DNA of 64,000 nt from Davidsoniella eucalypti (taxonomy: Eukaryota; Ascomycota; Sordariomycetes; Microascales; Ceratocystidaceae). The stretch is from positions 62,001 to 126,000 of the forward strand of contig RMBW01000078.1 of assembly GCA_004009845.1 (NCBI GenBank), read 5' to 3'. The notes under the pieces are model-generated. The model was given only the letters and a program-made list of their open reading frames with translations. It made no database searches and had not been told where the DNA came from. The stretch's first letter is position 1, and the number at the start of each line of letters is the position of its first letter. Of the stretch, positions 61,901 through 64,000 are shown piece by piece. A program made the translations under genes and the position numbers.

Positions 61901-63031
61901 TTCCTTGTTGATCTTCTTGTTGCGCAAGTTTTTCTTCTGACTCATGATCCGATCCGTGTTTCCAGTGATGCTGGTATCTATTTCTCCTATAGCAACACAC
62001 ATGTTAGAACCCATATGTCTGTAAAAGTAATTGTACCAAGGAAGTCTTCATTGTAACATACCAATAATTTCCAAGGCCGGCCTCATTTTATCAATGTTGT
62101 CCTTGTGAACGTAGCTTAGGAGCTCTTTGGCACAAGCCGAAGCAGAAAGAGCAGCATAGCCAAGCCATCTATCCTGTCTATGACTATCGGCATAATCCGA
62201 AATTCCACGGACGACAAGACATGGGAACTGCTGTATTATACCACCAGCCACCATTTCGATACATATAGCCTGAAACTCTTGTTGTAGTTGGTCACGACTA
62301 TGTGCATCCCGCACCACGGAGTTTCCAGATGCAATTGTTCCGTAATGCACCTGTGGGTCATCGTTCTTACGTTCTGTTCTTGGGAACTCCCACTCTTCAG
62401 GACAAGAGTCACAGGTTGGGGTGTTGGACTGATGGATATGCTGTGGGTAGAATAGGCGATCTCTTTGAGAATCTGGTTTTGCGAAGTTTGCCTTGACCCT
62501 TTCATTATATGATAGTGCCTTATCAACATATTTAGGGAAAACAGGGATGTTGATATCTATGTCGGATTTGAAATTTGCGAGTGCTGAGAGTAATGCATTT
62601 GGGGGGGAGTCGAGCTGGCCTTGTTGTAGAAACTTTCCATCTTGAAGTAGCTTGCCAACATCATACTGGATAACTCCGCCAGATGTGCCGGAGGGTTGGC
62701 CAATCACGATGTCGCCGAGTCGAATATCATGCTCTAGAGAGGGAATTCCAGCACCGGTTCCCACCAAAAGTATGAAGCGTAAAGATGTAGGAAAGTCTTT
62801 AGCCATGCTCGTGGTGACTGCAGCCGCATGGGTTTGACCAGTTAATGGTAAGCAAGTTAGAACAACATGATGCTTTCCAATACGGCCATAGGTATAGCTG
62901 TTAAAACCTGTAGAGGTTTGGTCTTCGGGATAGCAAAATTCCTCATCAAGGATAAGTTTGGCAGCAGATAGCTCTTTAGGTAAGGCACAAACCCAGCCAA
63001 CCTTGTAAGTATCTCTTCCGGGAGACGCCAT
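58985..63031 (-). CDS. NLR-type protein: phosphorylase-like (PNP/UDP) - NACHT - ankyrin repeats
   Basis: Two exons, complement(join(58985..61986,62062..63031)), encode 1323 residues. The 75-nt intron (GTATGT...CTATAG) joins as ALEIIG|EIDTSITG in frame. Residues ~10-315 form a nucleoside-phosphorylase-like domain: VGWVCALPKELSAAK, VGTGAGIPS, IRLGDIVIGQPSG, IASGNSVVRDAHSRDQL, FPCLVVRGISDYADSHR. Where the family has the catalytic Glu in MEAAG this protein reads MVAGG (Val261). NACHT motifs follow: Walker A SADTGCGKS (~412) and Walker B FIVVDALDECN (~519). Residues ~822-1320 are 15 ankyrin units of 33 residues, nearly identical (consensus DVAKLLIEKGADINHESSDG). Such proteins are fungal counterparts of NLR immune receptors: repeats sense, NACHT oligomerises, and the N-terminal domain is the effector. 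The gene is intact, with no stop or frameshift in the repeats. Confidence 0.94.
58990..60490 (-). repeat. 99-bp tandem repeat array encoding ankyrin units
   Basis: About fifteen 99-bp units lie head to tail and in frame inside the NLR gene. Units 2, 6 and 7 share the segment STALQDSCDNR. Units 4, 5 and 10 share WTALRTSCSQG. At DNA level the block starting gcaagagtcttgaagagcag recurs almost unchanged at about 59801, 59900 and 60297. Such identity points to recent unit duplication, gene conversion or shuffling. Confidence 0.95.
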
Positions 63032-63859
63032 GGCGATAATTTCTTCGTTTCGAGTTATAATGGGACGTGTGAAAGTTGGGCGAAAGAGAAGAAGAAATGT
63101 TTAGGGATATTGAAGAAAAAATGGATTGACTATCAGAAATCAGACTAAAAGAAGGCAAGATATGTTTAGCCGGATTGTGCCCTTAAAAGGCTGCTTACGT
63201 AAACGACTACCCGATGTTGTGCGTGGCGAACTTGGTCACTTTCATCTTCTCTTTGTAACGTCTAGGGCGATTTTTGTGTTTATAGGCGCCATGCATATTT
63301 CCCTTGTGATGATGGGTGTGAGCCGTTCGTTAACAATTTCAATTCCAATTACTTGCCTTGCTCACTACAGATCCTTCAACAAAATCCATTGTCTAAATTG
63401 AATTTGAATCTGACAATGCCATGAACGATACAAAGATGCAAAGAGAGATGGGAAATGATCAAGTTGGCGCAAACCCTTGATTCGCTAGTCAGCCTGCCTT
63501 AGGCCTCCCTGCCCTTTCTTTTTTCTTTTCTTTTTAGGCCTAACTAGTATTTTCGGCGTAACAACGCAAGATAAGCACGAGTAGCCTCTTCATGGCTGTC
63601 AAGGTGAATTAAGATTACGTTGGATTAGGGAATTGGGTTGGATCAAGCTGATGAGACCCCTCAAATGATGAAAGTTTTAGTCGCTATTTCCAAGATTTAA
63701 ACAATATCCTCCCCTCATACTTCGTGGTTCATAATATATTTTTTGACTTTCCATTGCCGTATCAGACTCGGGACATACATTAGCTAGCTTGACCGAAGCA
63801 ATAATAGCACCTTCGACATCTTCAAGAAGCCCAGTTTCACGCAAAAGATCCGGTTACAA
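63032..63859. other. Divergent intergenic region
   Basis: This separates the NLR start from the partial gene at the window end. It has a T-rich tract at about 63518-63534 and no supportable open frame of its own. It probably contains both promoters. Confidence 0.5.
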
Positions 63860-64000
63860 TGGCCGCCCAACACAACCTTATTACACGCGACGTGATACAT
63901 CCCCGCCGCTCTAACCGCCACAAGACTTCGATTATTGCTGGTGGGGGCGGTGGTGGTTTAGACACGGAGACCATCATCATCATCGTATGCACCATTGTTG
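63860..64000 (+). CDS. Partial coding region, cut by the window end
   Basis: An open frame begins at the ATG in ggttacaATGG and stays open for 47 codons to the last base. It reads MAAQHNLITRDVIHPRRSN, then a Gly run and LDTETIIIIVCTIV, the last being hydrophobic and possibly the start of a membrane segment. A basic, Gly-rich short N-terminus before a membrane helix is common in small fungal membrane proteins. I do not recognise the family, and both the start and existence of the gene are tentative. Confidence 0.5.

Overview
The window is nuclear DNA from a filamentous ascomycete (Pezizomycotina). The evidence is short spliceosomal introns (most 55-85 nt, GTA-type donors, CTAAC-like branch sites), HET-domain and NACHT/ankyrin genes, a pisatin-demethylase-like P450, a PL4 rhamnogalacturonan lyase, a secreted L-amino-acid oxidase and a class II tRNA-Ser(AGA). 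I cannot name genus or species. The plant-cell-wall lyase and the oxidase suggest a saprotroph or plant-associated fungus.

Layout. 0.8-4.3 kb (-): a large protein with two leucine-rich-repeat blocks. 4.3-9.9 kb: a long stretch without a supportable gene. 9.9-11.6 kb (+): a cytochrome P450. 13.1-15.8 kb (-): a fusion of heptad-repeat coiled coil, PD-(D/E)XK-like domain and kinase-like domain. 16.4-16.7 kb: a tRNA-related, SINE-like element. 17.2-20.6 kb (+): a HET protein. 21.2-38.7 kb is a compact housekeeping block: TOR kinase (-, six exons), RTF2 (+), glucosidase II beta subunit (-), a CCNDBP1/GCIP-like protein (+) and rhamnogalacturonan lyase (-). 38.7-44.2 kb is gene-poor and holds tRNA-Ser(AGA). 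44.3-46.7 kb (-): a second HET protein. 48.8-50.9 kb (-): L-amino-acid oxidase. 54.6-55.7 kb (+): a membrane-anchored DUF6454-like protein. 59.0-63.0 kb (-): an NLR-type protein with phosphorylase-like, NACHT and ankyrin parts. The window ends inside a gene starting at 63860.

Functional themes. The central block carries conserved functions in growth signalling, replication-fork control and ER glycoprotein quality control. Around it lie genes of the fungal self/non-self and antagonism type: two HET proteins, a PNP-NACHT-ankyrin NLR with 15 near-identical repeats, a nuclease-like/kinase-like fusion of a lineage-expanded family, and an H2O2-producing oxidase. The best candidates for unusual biology are the NLR and the coiled-coil/nuclease-like/kinase-like fusion. 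The NLR repeats look recently shuffled, and its phosphorylase domain has Val where the family has a catalytic Glu. Both genes contain in-frame DNA minisatellites (99 bp and about 21 bp units).

Exon boundaries were worked out by hand from splice signals, reading frame and family motifs. Family names come from recognising motifs, not from a database search.
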